Below are positions 36,537 through 45,738 of a DNA stretch of 64,000 bases, piece after piece. The translations under genes and the position numbers were made by a program. The DNA is from JAUIET01 sp964352475 (GTDB lineage Bacteria; Pseudomonadota; Gammaproteobacteria; Pseudomonadales; JAUIET01). The stretch covers positions 62,001 to 126,000 of the forward strand of contig CAYGSL010000004.1 of assembly GCA_964352475.1 (NCBI GenBank), in the 5' to 3' direction. Position 1 is the first letter of the stretch. Each line of letters opens with the position of its first letter. Below the pieces are notes generated by a model. That model worked only from the letters and a program-made list of their open reading frames with translations. It was not told the origin of the DNA and searched no databases.

Positions 36537-36750
36537 ATTTTCGCCTGCATCGCACCTGGGTTGTGCTGCTGTGTTGTCCTAGTTAGCACGCTTTATCAGA
36601 ATAACTGCCGCCTGGCAGCGTATATTGTGCTAATTTCTCCACAAATTAATAGCCCACAAATGTACATAAATAAAGCTAATTCGCGTTATAAGCCTTATAA
36701 AAGCTACTCAGCACACACTTTATTCTGAAAAACCAATTTAAGGAAAACCA

Positions 36751-37710
36751 ATGTCAGTAAAACTTGGTGTAGTCATGGACCCAATTGAGGCCATCAACTA
36801 CAAGAAAGACAGTACGCTTGCCATGCTTTGGGCTGCTCAAGACAGGGGCTGGAACCTGTACTACATGGAGCAACACGATTTGTATATTACAGGAGGAAAG
36901 CCTCGCGCGTCGATGCGAAAACTCACTGTTTTTAAAGACCCTGAAAAGTGGTTTGAACTAGGCGCTGCTGAAGATTCAAACCTGGGCAGTCTGGACATTA
37001 TCCTGATGCGCAAGGACCCGCCATTCGATAATGAATTTGTGTACTCTACCTACATCCTTGAAGCCGCTGAGCGCGCTGGCACTTTCGTGGTTAACCCGCC
37101 TCAGGCGCTACGCGATTGCAACGAGAAAATCACCGCAAGCTGGTTTCCCGATTGCGCGCCCCCGCACCTGGTAACAGCAGACGATGCTCGCATTCGAGCG
37201 TTTCATGCCGAGCACGAGGACGTCATTTTGAAGCCGCTGGATGGTATGGGCGGCAGTTCAATATTCCGCGCCAGGGTCAACGAACCCAATATTGGCGTAA
37301 TCATCGAAACGCTGACCAATTTTGGCAAAAATACCATTATGGTTCAGAAGTTCATCCCGGAAATAAACAACGGCGACAAGCGAATTTTGATGATTGACGG
37401 CGAACCAGTCGACTATTGCCTGGCCCGCCTGGCTGCCAAGGGCGAAACCCGCGCCAATCTGGCGGCCGGTGGGAGTGGCGAAGCACGCCCACTCACGGAC
37501 AGAGATCGCTGGATTTGTGACAAAGTTAAGCTATTTTTACAAGAGAGGAAGTTATTATTTGTTGGCCTGGACGTGATTGGCGATTACCTGACTGAGGTGA
37601 ACGTAACCAGCCCAACCTGTATTCGAGAAATTGATGCAGCGTACGGCACTGATATTGGTGGGCAGTTTATAGACTGTATCCACGAGAAATATAAGGCCAG
37701 GAAGCGATAA
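36751..37710 (+). CDS. gshB: Glutathione synthetase
   Basis: It joins gamma-glutamylcysteine and glycine with ATP in the last step of glutathione synthesis. The N-terminal DPIEAINYKKDSTLAML, the ATP-grasp core KPLDGMGGSSIFR (about residues 160-172) and LDVIGDYLTEVNVTSPT near the C-terminus are all typical; 319 residues is normal. The RBS is taaggaaaa. The gene is divergent from pilG; the 214 bases between them must hold both promoters, but I see no strong boxes. Confidence 0.97.
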   Translation: MSVKLGVVMDPIEAINYKKDSTLAMLWAAQDRGWNLYYMEQHDLYITGGKPRASMRKLTVFKDPEKWFELGAAEDSNLGSLDIILMRKDPPFDNEFVYSTYILEAAERAGTFVVNPPQALRDCNEKITASWFPDCAPPHLVTADDARIRAFHAEHEDVILKPLDGMGGSSIFRARVNEPNIGVIIETLTNFGKNTIMVQKFIPEINNGDKRILMIDGEPVDYCLARLAAKGETRANLAAGGSGEARPLTDRDRWICDKVKLFLQERKLLFVGLDVIGDYLTEVNVTSPTCIREIDAAYGTDIGGQFIDCIHEKYKARKR

Positions 37711-37784
37711 CACCGCACAAACGCTCTTTGGGCGCTGAGTGGTGAATGAATGGAACTCTGCACTAGACCCACAAAGAGGCGGTA

Positions 37785-38696
37785 ATGGCTCAGGCCCAAA
37801 TAGGCAACAATTTTAACTACGTGTCGTTCAACCTCGACCGGCTGGGCACAGCCCTGTCGTTTGCGGTTGCGGCGCACGCTGCGATATTGCTTGGCATTAC
37901 CTTCACTGCTGAGATCAACAACATTCGTACCCAGCAGCTGGAAATCACCCTGGCCCAGTTTCGCGAGGAAAGTAACGACGACGCTGACTACCTGGCCGAT
38001 CAAAATCAGCAGGCCAGCGGTACAGAGCTGGAAAAAGCCTTGCTATCGTCGCCTGAGCTTTCTGAGTTCCAGGACGTAGAAGTTAACCAGGTCAGTAAGA
38101 TGGCCATGCAACAGCGCATGGAAGAATCGAAGGCGAACGATGCCAACACAGTACACACCTTGAATGAATCGAAGGCCAAGGTTCAAATAAGTGATCGCTC
38201 CGAGGAAAAACAAAAAGTCGATACGCAAGACATGCTCAGCGAAGATGAGCTGATGGGCGAAATTGCTTCATTAGCTGCGAAGCTGGATCAATACAAAGAA
38301 GAGGCGGCCAAGCGACCTCGCGTTCGACGCATCACGTCTGTGTCAACCAAGCGCGCGATGGACGCGCTGTACTTGTTGAAATGGGAGCGTGAGATAGAGC
38401 GCACCGGTAATCAATACTATCCGGAAGAGGCGCGCGCAAGAGAATTGTATGGCGACCTGAGCCTGATGGTGACGGTACTGCCAAATGGTGCGGTGTCCAA
38501 TATTCAGTTACTGCAATCTTCCGGCCACAAGATACTGGATGATGCGGCGATTAATATTGTTGAAAAATCTGCGCCGTTTGAGCCATTCTCGTCAGAGATG
38601 TCGCGTGAGATAGACAAGCTGGAAATAGTTCGTACCTGGCATTTCCAGAAAAATCAGCTCGACACGAATGTTCGGAAAATTTCCAAGGCTGAGTAG
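37785..38696 (+). CDS. Energy transducer TonB (TonB3-like)
   Basis: The 303 residues have an N-terminal membrane anchor (LGTALSFAVAAHAAILLGITF, about 20-40), including the transmembrane His typical of TonB. A long charged, coiled-coil-like periplasmic linker takes the place of the usual Pro-Lys repeats. The C-terminal TonB domain has YPEEARARELYGDLSLMVTV and VSNIQLLQSSGHKILDDAA. In P. aeruginosa a tonB gene next to gshB and pilG (tonB3) is needed for normal twitching, so a link to the pilus genes is plausible. No exbB/exbD genes are adjacent. Confidence 0.88.
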   Translation: MAQAQIGNNFNYVSFNLDRLGTALSFAVAAHAAILLGITFTAEINNIRTQQLEITLAQFREESNDDADYLADQNQQASGTELEKALLSSPELSEFQDVEVNQVSKMAMQQRMEESKANDANTVHTLNESKAKVQISDRSEEKQKVDTQDMLSEDELMGEIASLAAKLDQYKEEAAKRPRVRRITSVSTKRAMDALYLLKWEREIERTGNQYYPEEARARELYGDLSLMVTVLPNGAVSNIQLLQSSGHKILDDAAINIVEKSAPFEPFSSEMSREIDKLEIVRTWHFQKNQLDTNVRKISKAE

Positions 38697-38740
38697 TAAA
38701 AAATCGACCAAACTATCCTTCTCTTTGAAATTGGCACGTA

Positions 38741-38852
38741 GGTGATAAATCGAGTATTGGCTAGCAGGACTGTGTGAGGGAGGGACCCCGAACACAAGAC
38801 TACATGGATGTATTCACGTCGTGTCCTGCTAGCCAATACTCGGTTTATCGCC
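38741..38852. repeat. Long palindromic intergenic element (30-bp arms)
   Basis: Arms at 38741-38770 and 38823-38852 are inverted copies differing at 2 of 30 positions, both of which would be G-U pairs in a plus-strand RNA. The central 52 bases contain further small dyads (tacat-gg-atgta at 38801-38812; gtga/tcac). There is no T-tract after it, so it is not a standard terminator. It looks like a dispersed palindromic or MITE-like unit. It fills most of the 232-base gap between tonB and yqgE. Confidence 0.85.
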
Positions 38853-38928
38853 GGACTCGATACTGGATTAATCATCCTCTGCAGGCAGACCGCATTTACT
38901 TGTGCCGCCGGACAGCGAATAATGGGCT

Positions 38929-39489
38929 ATGAGCATTCCTGATTTCGACAGTCTAGCCAACCACTTTTTGCTGGCCATGCCTGCCCTGCAAGATTCTATA
39001 TTTACCCGCAGTCTCACCTTTGTCTTTGAACATTCGGAACAGGGAGCGGCCGGCCTGGTGGTAAACAAACCAATCGGCATGGCCGTGGAAGAAGTGTTTG
39101 TGCAATTGGAGTTGCCAGCCGATGGTCGGAAAGCCGCTGATGATGTGCTGGCCGGTGGGCCGGTGTCTCCACACCAGGGCTTCGTTCTGCACCGCGACAA
39201 TGACTGGGACGAGACATTCCAGGTTGGCGATGTGTGCATCAGTACGTCGCTGGATATATTGCGCTCCTTAGCAGCAGACCAAGGGCCAGATGAAGCATTG
39301 ATTGTGCTGGGTTATGCAGGCTGGGCGCCTGGCCAACTTGAGGAAGAGCTGGCGCGCAATGCCTGGCTGACCATGGAGGCCGACGCGGCGGTAATGTTTG
39401 ACACGCCTCTTGAGAAACGCACTGAATTGGCGGCAAAAAACCTTGGCTTCGATTTAAGCATGCTCGGAGTGGACGCTGGTCACGCGTGA
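38929..39489 (+). CDS. yqgE: UPF0301 family protein YqgE
   Basis: This 186-residue protein has the family segments LANHFLLAMPALQDSIFTRSL-type start (here FLLAMPALQDSIFTRS), GLVVNKPIGM, LAGGPVSPHQGFVLH and VLGYAGWAPGQLEEEL. The function is unknown, although the structure is known in relatives. It overlaps ruvX by four bases, the widely conserved yqgE-yqgF pair. Confidence 0.95.
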   Translation: MSIPDFDSLANHFLLAMPALQDSIFTRSLTFVFEHSEQGAAGLVVNKPIGMAVEEVFVQLELPADGRKAADDVLAGGPVSPHQGFVLHRDNDWDETFQVGDVCISTSLDILRSLAADQGPDEALIVLGYAGWAPGQLEEELARNAWLTMEADAAVMFDTPLEKRTELAAKNLGFDLSMLGVDAGHA

Positions 39490-39926
39490 GTAGTTCTGAC
39501 ATTCAAGGCACGGTACTGGGCTTCGATTACGGCCTGCGTCAAATTGGCGTTGCGGTGCTGAGCGCGCCAATGAATTTTTCCACTCCGCTTTGCGTGCTGC
39601 GCTCTCGCGATGAGAAACCTGACTGGCAAGCGCTGGAAGCGGTCATCAAAGAGTGGCAGCCAACTGTGTGTGTGATTGGCCTGCCCTTAAACATGGATGG
39701 CTCGACTGGTGCGCTGGACGCTCGCGTACAGCGTTTTGCTCGCCAACTCGAAGGGCGTTTTGGCACGCAATACGGGTTTAGTACGATGCTTCAAGACGAG
39801 CGTTTAAGCAGTCATGAAGCGAAAGAAATGTTGCACGAGCAAGACAGCAGCGGCGACTACGTAAGCAGCCCCGCCGACAGTCTGGCCGCAAAAGTGATAC
39901 TGGACCGCTGGCGTGCAGCCCAGTAG
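39486..39926 (+). CDS. ruvX: YqgF/RuvX family RNase H-fold nuclease (putative Holliday junction resolvase)
   Basis: It has the RNase H-like core with the first catalytic Asp in LGFDYGLRQIGVAV (about residue 14), VCVIGLPLNMDGSTG in the middle and DERLSSHEA, then DSLAAKVIL with the last Asp. In E. coli YqgF has a role in 16S rRNA 5' maturation. The 146 residues are normal. The start is GTG, overlapping the yqgE stop. It is convergent with pilU, with 14 bases between. Confidence 0.94.
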   Translation: MSSSDIQGTVLGFDYGLRQIGVAVLSAPMNFSTPLCVLRSRDEKPDWQALEAVIKEWQPTVCVIGLPLNMDGSTGALDARVQRFARQLEGRFGTQYGFSTMLQDERLSSHEAKEMLHEQDSSGDYVSSPADSLAAKVILDRWRAAQ

Positions 39927-39940
39927 CTGTTGCTGAGGCG

Positions 39941-41134
39941 TTAGCGACGCCTTACTTGGGGGCCACCGGAAGGCTGGTCTTGCATGCTAAGACTGCCGCC
40001 GCCTGATGGGGAATTACTGGCAATACCCAGGTCGGCTTCGATGTTGGCTGTGGCTCCCCTGCCGCCGGATTTGTCGTCGCCAAGTTTGATCATCAGACGC
40101 AAATCATTCGCGGAGTCAGCGTGTGCCAGCGCATCTTCGTAAGTAATCTCACCTGCCGTATACAGCTCATACAAGGCCTGATCGAAGGTTTGCATGCCAT
40201 GCTCATTGGATTTTTTCATCAACTCTTTAAGCTGGTGCACTTCGCCTTTGCGAATCATGTCCTGCGCGAGTGGCGTGTTCAGTAGTACTTCAACTACAGC
40301 GCGGCGACCATTGCCGTCTGCCGTAGCGATAAGCTGTTGGGCAACCATACCTTTAAGGTTAAGTGACAAATCCATCCACAGCTGATTGTGGCGCTCTGGC
40401 GGGAAGAAGTGCAGTATTCTATCCAATGCCTGGTTGGCATTGTTGGCGTGCAGTGTGCACAAACACAGGTGGCCTGTCTCGGAAAACGTAATCGCCTGCT
40501 CCATAGTCTCCAGTGTGCGCACCTCACCGATCATGATTACGTCTGGCGCCTGGCGCAGCATGTTTTTCAACGCTACCTCAAACGACTCGCAATCAATACC
40601 CACTTCGCGCTGGGTGACAATGCACGACGCATGCTGGTGAATGTATTCGATAGGGTCTTCAACACTGATAATGTGGCCGGTGGAATTTCGGTTGCGATGA
40701 CCGATCATGGCGGCCAACGAAGTTGACTTACCGGTACCGGTCGCACCGACGAATACAATCAGACCGCGCTTGGTCATTGCCAGCTCTTTAATAACATCTG
40801 GCAACATCAAATCTTCAATGGTCGGGATATTGGTTTCAATGCGGCGCAAAACCATACCGACGAGATTGCGCTGATAAAACGCACTAACGCGAAAACGACC
40901 CGTGCCGCGCGCGCTAATAGCGAAGTTACATTCGCGCTCTTCGGCGAAATCGCGTCGTTGCCGCTCGTTCATCACACCAAGTACTGTTTCCCGTGTTTTT
41001 TCCGGGCTTAGCGGTGTGGTTGTGACGGGCATCACGCGACCATTGATTTTCATGCTCGGTGGTACGCCCGCCGTAATGAAAAGGTCTGAAGCGCCTTTTT
41101 CAACCATCAATGTCAGGAGTTTATCGATTTGCAC
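39941..41134 (-). CDS. pilU: Type IV pilus retraction ATPase PilU
   Basis: PilU is a PilT-like hexameric ATPase that helps PilT retract pili. Walker A is GATGTGKST (about residue 130), the Asp box VEDPIEYIHQ follows, Walker B is DVIMIGEVR, and the His box is in LCTLHANNANQ. The C-terminal extension rich in Gly and Ser (about residues 355-397) separates it from PilT. The start is GTG. It follows pilT by 48 bases. Confidence 0.95.
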   Translation of the reverse strand: MQIDKLLTLMVEKGASDLFITAGVPPSMKINGRVMPVTTTPLSPEKTRETVLGVMNERQRRDFAEERECNFAISARGTGRFRVSAFYQRNLVGMVLRRIETNIPTIEDLMLPDVIKELAMTKRGLIVFVGATGTGKSTSLAAMIGHRNRNSTGHIISVEDPIEYIHQHASCIVTQREVGIDCESFEVALKNMLRQAPDVIMIGEVRTLETMEQAITFSETGHLCLCTLHANNANQALDRILHFFPPERHNQLWMDLSLNLKGMVAQQLIATADGNGRRAVVEVLLNTPLAQDMIRKGEVHQLKELMKKSNEHGMQTFDQALYELYTAGEITYEDALAHADSANDLRLMIKLGDDKSGGRGATANIEADLGIASNSPSGGGSLSMQDQPSGGPQVRRR

Positions 41135-41182
41135 TGGCGTGCCCTCTGTGTACGTTTGGGTCAGTTGCTAAACAGCCACTCA

Positions 41183-42217
41183 CTAAAAATTATCCGGCGT
41201 CTTGGCTTTCTCTCTAGCCGCATCACGACTAATCAGTCGCTTTTCGACCATGTCTAACAAACACTGATCCATAGTCTGCATACCAACCGAACCACCGGTT
41301 TGAATAGCCGAATACATTTGCGCCACTTTATCTTCACGAATCAAATTGCGAATAGCCGAAGTACCGATCATTATTTCGTGCGCAGCGATGCGACCCCCGC
41401 CGCTTTTTTTCAATAGCGTTTGCGATACCACTGCTTGCAAAGATTCTGATAGCATCGAACGAACCATTGCTTTCTCAGACGCCGGAAAAACGTCCACCAC
41501 ACGGTCAATGGTTTTTGCTGCTGAGGTGGTGTGCAAGGTACCAAATACCAGGTGGCCTGTTTCAGCGGCTGTCAGCGCCAGGCGAATGGTTTCAAGGTCA
41601 CGTAGTTCGCCAACCAGAATGATGTCAGGGTCTTCACGCAAAGCCGATCGCAGTGCTTCGCTAAAACCGTGGGTGTCCCTGTGCACCTCACGCTGGTTTA
41701 CCAGACACTTCTTGCTCTCGTGAACAAATTCAATTGGGTCTTCAATGGTAAGAATATGTTCGTATTTATTTTCGTTGATGAAATCCATCATCGCAGCCAG
41801 CGTTGTGGACTTACCCGAACCTGTAGGGCCAGTGACCAGACACAGCCCACGGGGTACCAATGAAATATCGCGGAACACCTGGCCCATGCCCAATTCTTCC
41901 ATGGTTAATACCTTGGAAGGAATGGTTCTGAACACAGCACCGGCGCCGCGGTTCTGGTTGAATGCGTTCACACGAAAACGCGCCACTCCTGGCACTTCGA
42001 ACGAAAAGTCAGTTTCAAGGAATTCTTCAAAATCCTTGCGTTGTTTGTCGTTCATGATTTCATAAATCAAGGCATGAACTTCAGAATGATCCATGGCTGG
42101 CAGGTTTATTCGACGAACGTCGCCATCGACACGAATCATAGGTGGCAAGCCAGCCGACAGGTGCAAGTCAGATGCACCTTGTTTCGCGCTGAAAGCCAGC
42201 AGTTCAGTAATATCCAT
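41183..42217 (-). CDS. pilT: Type IV pilus retraction ATPase PilT
   Basis: PilT powers pilus retraction and so twitching and DNA uptake. The 344 residues contain the PAS-like N-terminal domain (GASDLHLSAGLPPMIRVDG), Walker A GPTGSGKSTT (about 131), the Asp box IEDPIEFVHESKK, Walker B DIILVGELRD and the AIRNLIRE signature needed for retraction. It is divergent from yggS and is the first gene of pilT-pilU. Confidence 0.97.
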   Translation of the reverse strand: MDITELLAFSAKQGASDLHLSAGLPPMIRVDGDVRRINLPAMDHSEVHALIYEIMNDKQRKDFEEFLETDFSFEVPGVARFRVNAFNQNRGAGAVFRTIPSKVLTMEELGMGQVFRDISLVPRGLCLVTGPTGSGKSTTLAAMMDFINENKYEHILTIEDPIEFVHESKKCLVNQREVHRDTHGFSEALRSALREDPDIILVGELRDLETIRLALTAAETGHLVFGTLHTTSAAKTIDRVVDVFPASEKAMVRSMLSESLQAVVSQTLLKKSGGGRIAAHEIMIGTSAIRNLIREDKVAQMYSAIQTGGSVGMQTMDQCLLDMVEKRLISRDAAREKAKTPDNF

Positions 42218-42290
42218 ATGCGTCCTATCACTAAGTATGCAGCGTCAACACACCGCTAAAATGCGGAATGCTTTTTCGCCACTGGAAACG

Positions 42291-42321
42291 TTGTGGTTCG
42301 ACTAAAAGCTTAGGCTATAAT
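42291..42321 (+). promoter_or_regulatory. Probable promoter of the yggS-proC run
   Basis: A perfect TATAAT (42316-42321) lies 19 bases after TTGTGG (42291-42296). The spacing is long, but the -10 is ideal. The predicted leader is about 90 bases. Confidence 0.5.
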
Positions 42322-42417
42322 TTCAGCCTCTGCCGTGACCGCATAGCGTAACTTTTGCCTACGTCAGCGCTTCGCTTAACCGTCGCTTCTCTGGACCTTC
42401 CGATTATCCGCCTGCCT

Positions 42418-43101
42418 ATGCTTACGCTGGAAGACAATTTCACAAAACTTCAGAATCGCATTGAAAATGCGTGCAATCTGGCATCAATTAGCGCAAATAA
42501 TGTGCAATTAATTGCTGTGAGCAAACGCCACAGTGTGGATAAAATGAAAGCGCTGTATGCATTGGGCCAGCGCCACTTTGCCGAAAACTATTTGCAGGAA
42601 GCACTGGAGAAGCAAACTGCGCTTGAAGACCTGGATATATGCTGGCATTTCATAGGCCATATTCAGCGCAATAAAACCAGAGCACTGGCCGAGCAGTTTG
42701 ACTGGGTGCACAGCGTGGACCGAATCCAGATTGCTGCACGCCTGTCGGAGCAACGCCCAAATCACTTGCCTGCACTGAATGTCTGTTTGCAGGTCAACAT
42801 AGACTATGAGCAAAGCAAAAGCGGATTTACACCTGAGCATATCCCGGAGGCATTTGCACAAATCATTGAGCTTCCCGGTTTGTCGCTGCGCGGCCTGATG
42901 GCCATTCCCAGCGCGTCTGCAGAACCGCGGCAACAAGCTGACTCCATGCGAAGAATGCAACAGCTGTTCAGTGACCTGCAGGGACCGGCAAATTTCGATA
43001 CCTTATCAATGGGCATGTCCAGAGACCTGGAGATTGCCGTTCAAGCCGGTGCTACAATGCTGCGCGTTGGTGAGGCCTTGTTTGGGCCGCGCCACAACTA
43101 A
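42418..43101 (+). CDS. yggS: YggS family PLP-binding protein (PLP homeostasis)
   Basis: This alanine-racemase-like TIM barrel binds PLP but has no clear enzyme activity; it maintains PLP and amino-acid balance. The PLP lysine is Lys36 in LIAVSKRHS. Family segments WHFIGHIQRNK, NVCLQVNIDYEQSKSGF and MGMSRDLEIAVQAGATMLRVG are present (the last in part). The ATG at 42418 gives 227 residues aligned with the family; the reading frame stays open upstream to a TTG at 42355. It lies 24 bases before proC, the usual pair. Confidence 0.94.
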   Translation: MLTLEDNFTKLQNRIENACNLASISANNVQLIAVSKRHSVDKMKALYALGQRHFAENYLQEALEKQTALEDLDICWHFIGHIQRNKTRALAEQFDWVHSVDRIQIAARLSEQRPNHLPALNVCLQVNIDYEQSKSGFTPEHIPEAFAQIIELPGLSLRGLMAIPSASAEPRQQADSMRRMQQLFSDLQGPANFDTLSMGMSRDLEIAVQAGATMLRVGEALFGPRHN

Positions 43102-43125
43102 AAGACACTGGAGTCTGGCAATATC

Positions 43126-43950
43126 GTGGCAAATGATCCTCGCATCGCATTCATAGGCGCTGGCAACATGGCTAACGCCATTATTGGTGGCCTGCGCGCC
43201 AGAGGCGTGAGCGCAGACCGAATCATTGCGGCTGATCCGTATCAGCCAAGCCTGGACAGTTTGCGTGAACAACACCGCGTGGAGAGCGCTGCTGATAATG
43301 CGGCGGCGGTTGCAGGCGCCGATGTGGTGGTGTTAGCCGTAAAGCCACAGGTGCTGGAAGCGGCCGTTAGCGAGATCAGAGACAGCGTGTCTGACTATTC
43401 TCCACTATTGTTGTCTATTGTTGCTGGCATCAGCGTAGCCAGCATGGAATCCTGGCTTGATGGTCCGCAGGCTATTGTACGCAGCATGCCAAACACGCCT
43501 GCGCTGGTACAGTGCGGAGCAACCGCTCTTTTCGCCAACTCGCAAGTGAACGACGAACAGCGAAATTACGCGGAGTCTATCGCCTCGGCAATAGGTATTA
43601 CTGCCTGGGTAGAAGAGGAATCACTGCTTGATGCAATAACCGCCATCTCCGGTAGCGGGCCTGCTTACTATTTTGCGATCATGGAAACCATGCAATCCAT
43701 AGCCGAAGATATGGGCCTGGACGCTGAGTTGGCAGAGCGCTTCGTGCATCAAACCGCGCTGGGTGCGGCGCAAATGGCGATTAATAGCGATGTGGATGTG
43801 GGCGAGTTACGACGCCGTGTCAGCTCACCCGGTGGTACAACACTGGCCGCGCTGGAACAATTTGAGGCAGGCAATCTGCACGGTTTGTTCGCAACTGCGC
43901 TTGAAGCCGCACGGCAACGCGCACAAGATATGGCCAAAGAGTTTGGTTAA
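43126..43950 (+). CDS. proC: Pyrroline-5-carboxylate reductase
   Basis: ProC reduces pyrroline-5-carboxylate to proline with NAD(P)H. The Rossmann start FIGAGNMANAIIGG, AVKPQVLEAA, and the signature SGPAYYFAIMETM with the later SSPGGTTLAALEQFE are all present. The 274 residues are normal. The start is GTG. Confidence 0.97.
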   Translation: MANDPRIAFIGAGNMANAIIGGLRARGVSADRIIAADPYQPSLDSLREQHRVESAADNAAAVAGADVVVLAVKPQVLEAAVSEIRDSVSDYSPLLLSIVAGISVASMESWLDGPQAIVRSMPNTPALVQCGATALFANSQVNDEQRNYAESIASAIGITAWVEEESLLDAITAISGSGPAYYFAIMETMQSIAEDMGLDAELAERFVHQTALGAAQMAINSDVDVGELRRRVSSPGGTTLAALEQFEAGNLHGLFATALEAARQRAQDMAKEFG

Positions 43951-43978
43951 AGAACCGAATAAGCAAGAGGTTAGGTAA

Positions 43979-44566
43979 ATGGAAGTAGCGTCTGATATAG
44001 GCACGTTTCTGGTTCGCAGTGTAATGATGCTGTTTTTACTGGTAGTTATGATCAGGGTCTTGTTGCAAGTTGCGCGAGCAGATTTTTACAACCCGATTTC
44101 GCAAGCGATCGTTAAGATCACCAATCCGCTATTGCTGCCGCTACGACGCATTATTCCCGGCTTTGGCGGCCTTGATATGGCGGGCATTGTGTTGGCATTA
44201 CTGATCCAGATCCTTGCCATCATTCTGTTGTTTAGCATGAATGGTTTTGGCTTTCCGCCAGTGGTGAACATGATTGCCTGGGCCGGTCTCGGATTAATTG
44301 CACTGATCCTGGATATCTACTGGGTGATGGTGCTGGTCGGTATCGTTGCATCATTTATAGCACCGTTCAACGATCACCCGGCGCTGTTGCTGATTCGCCA
44401 GTTCACTGAACCCGTGCTGGCACCGTTTCGCAAACTGCTGCCTGCCATGGGTGGTCTGGATTTATCGCCAATTCTGTTTTTTCTGGCCTTGGGGGTGTGT
44501 GAAATTTTGCTCGCCAATGGTGCTGCAGCCATCGGTGTGCCGCGGTCTCTGGTGCTCGGCTTCTAG
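43979..44566 (+). CDS. yggT: YggT family integral membrane protein
   Basis: This 195-residue protein is two tandem YggT repeats, each with the pattern NPLLLPLRRIIPGFGGLD or EPVLAPFRKLLPAMGGLD, and four or five hydrophobic segments. In plants and cyanobacteria relatives act in membrane-protein biogenesis; the bacterial role is unsettled, with links to osmotic stress and division. It lies between proC and metX. Confidence 0.93.
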   Translation: MEVASDIGTFLVRSVMMLFLLVVMIRVLLQVARADFYNPISQAIVKITNPLLLPLRRIIPGFGGLDMAGIVLALLIQILAIILLFSMNGFGFPPVVNMIAWAGLGLIALILDIYWVMVLVGIVASFIAPFNDHPALLLIRQFTEPVLAPFRKLLPAMGGLDLSPILFFLALGVCEILLANGAAAIGVPRSLVLGF

Positions 44567-44574
44567 GAATAACT

Positions 44575-45738
44575 GTGTCTGATTTTCCAGCCGACTCTGT
44601 TGGGCTTGTAACGCCCCGGACCTTTCATTATGAGCAGGCGTTTGAACTGGCCTGCGGCCGCACTTTGGCTGGTTTTGAGCTGGTTTTTGAGACCTATGGC
44701 GAACTTAACAGCGATGCCTCTAATGCGCTGCTGGTTTGTCATGCACTGAGCGGCCACCATCATGCAGCCGGCTATCACAGTGTTGATGACAGAAGACCAG
44801 GCTGGTGGGACAGTTGTATAGGGCCAGGTAAACCATTTGATACGAATAAGTTCTTCGTGGTCAGCTGCAATAACATAGGCGGTTGCCACGGCAGTACTGG
44901 TCCAAGCAGCATCAATCCGGAAACAGCTCAGCCCTGGGGTAGTGATTTCCCACCGCTAAGAGCCAGAGACTGGGTGAACTCTCAACTGCTGCTTGGCCAA
45001 CATCTAGGAATTGATTGCTGGGCCGCGGTTGTTGGCGGCAGTCTGGGTGGCATGCAAGCCATGCGCTGGGCGCTGGAGTACCCGGACAAGCTCAAGTACG
45101 CGATAGTTATCGCATCAGCCATGAAGCTCACGGCGCAAAACATTGCCTTTAATGAAACCGCCAGGCAGGCGATCACGTCTGACCCCGGTTTCGCCAATGG
45201 CGATTACCTGAAGTCCGGTTCGCGTCCAAAAGATGGCCTGGCATTGGCGCGGATGATCGGACACATCACCTATCTGTCTGATGAAAGCATGGGTAAGAAA
45301 TTTGGCCGTGAGCTTCGCTCTGGCACATTTATGCGCGGCAGTGATGAAGACATTGAATTTCAGGTTGAAAGTTATCTCCGTCATCAAGGCGAGGTGTTCT
45401 CGGATAATTTCGACGCCAATACCTATCTGCTGATGGGGCGAGCACTGGATTATTTTGATCTGGCCCGCGAATACGACGACGATCCGATCGCGGCATTTGA
45501 AAATGCACAATGCGATTTTTTGGTGGTTTCCTTCACTACCGACTGGCGATTTGCGCCTGAGCGCTCGCGCGAAATTGTAGAGGCTCTATTGGGTGCACGA
45601 AAAAACGTGAGTTACGCCGAGATTGAAGCCAAAGAAGGTCATGATGCCTTTCTTATGCCTGTGCCCCGATACATTGATGTGCTGAACAGTTATATGCGGC
45701 GCGTATCCTCGGCCACAGAGCAAGGGAAAGGCTCATGA
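44575..45738 (+). CDS. metX: Homoserine O-acyltransferase MetX
   Basis: MetX acylates homoserine for methionine synthesis. It is an alpha/beta hydrolase: nucleophile Ser156 in GGSLGGMQAM, Asp in SFTTDWRFAPERS and His in KEGHDAFLMP. In gammaproteobacteria that pair metX with metW, the enzyme is usually a succinyltransferase, so the donor here is probably succinyl-CoA; the sequence alone does not decide it. The 387 residues start at a GTG eight bases after yggT and overlap metW by four. Confidence 0.94.
   Translation: MSDFPADSVGLVTPRTFHYEQAFELACGRTLAGFELVFETYGELNSDASNALLVCHALSGHHHAAGYHSVDDRRPGWWDSCIGPGKPFDTNKFFVVSCNNIGGCHGSTGPSSINPETAQPWGSDFPPLRARDWVNSQLLLGQHLGIDCWAAVVGGSLGGMQAMRWALEYPDKLKYAIVIASAMKLTAQNIAFNETARQAITSDPGFANGDYLKSGSRPKDGLALARMIGHITYLSDESMGKKFGRELRSGTFMRGSDEDIEFQVESYLRHQGEVFSDNFDANTYLLMGRALDYFDLAREYDDDPIAAFENAQCDFLVVSFTTDWRFAPERSREIVEALLGARKNVSYAEIEAKEGHDAFLMPVPRYIDVLNSYMRRVSSATEQGKGS

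Noticed and set aside
36537..36750. Possible sigma-54 promoter (TGGCAG ... TTGTG) between pilG and gshB
   Set aside because: The spacing between the GG and GC elements is wrong and the -12 GC is missing.
39927..39955. Hairpin (aggcgt-tagcg-acgcct) as a terminator between ruvX and pilU
   Set aside because: The stem is only six pairs, overlaps the pilU coding end and lacks a T-tract.
42355..42417. TTG start giving YggS 21 extra residues
   Set aside because: The family aligns from the ATG at 42418; the extra residues match nothing.
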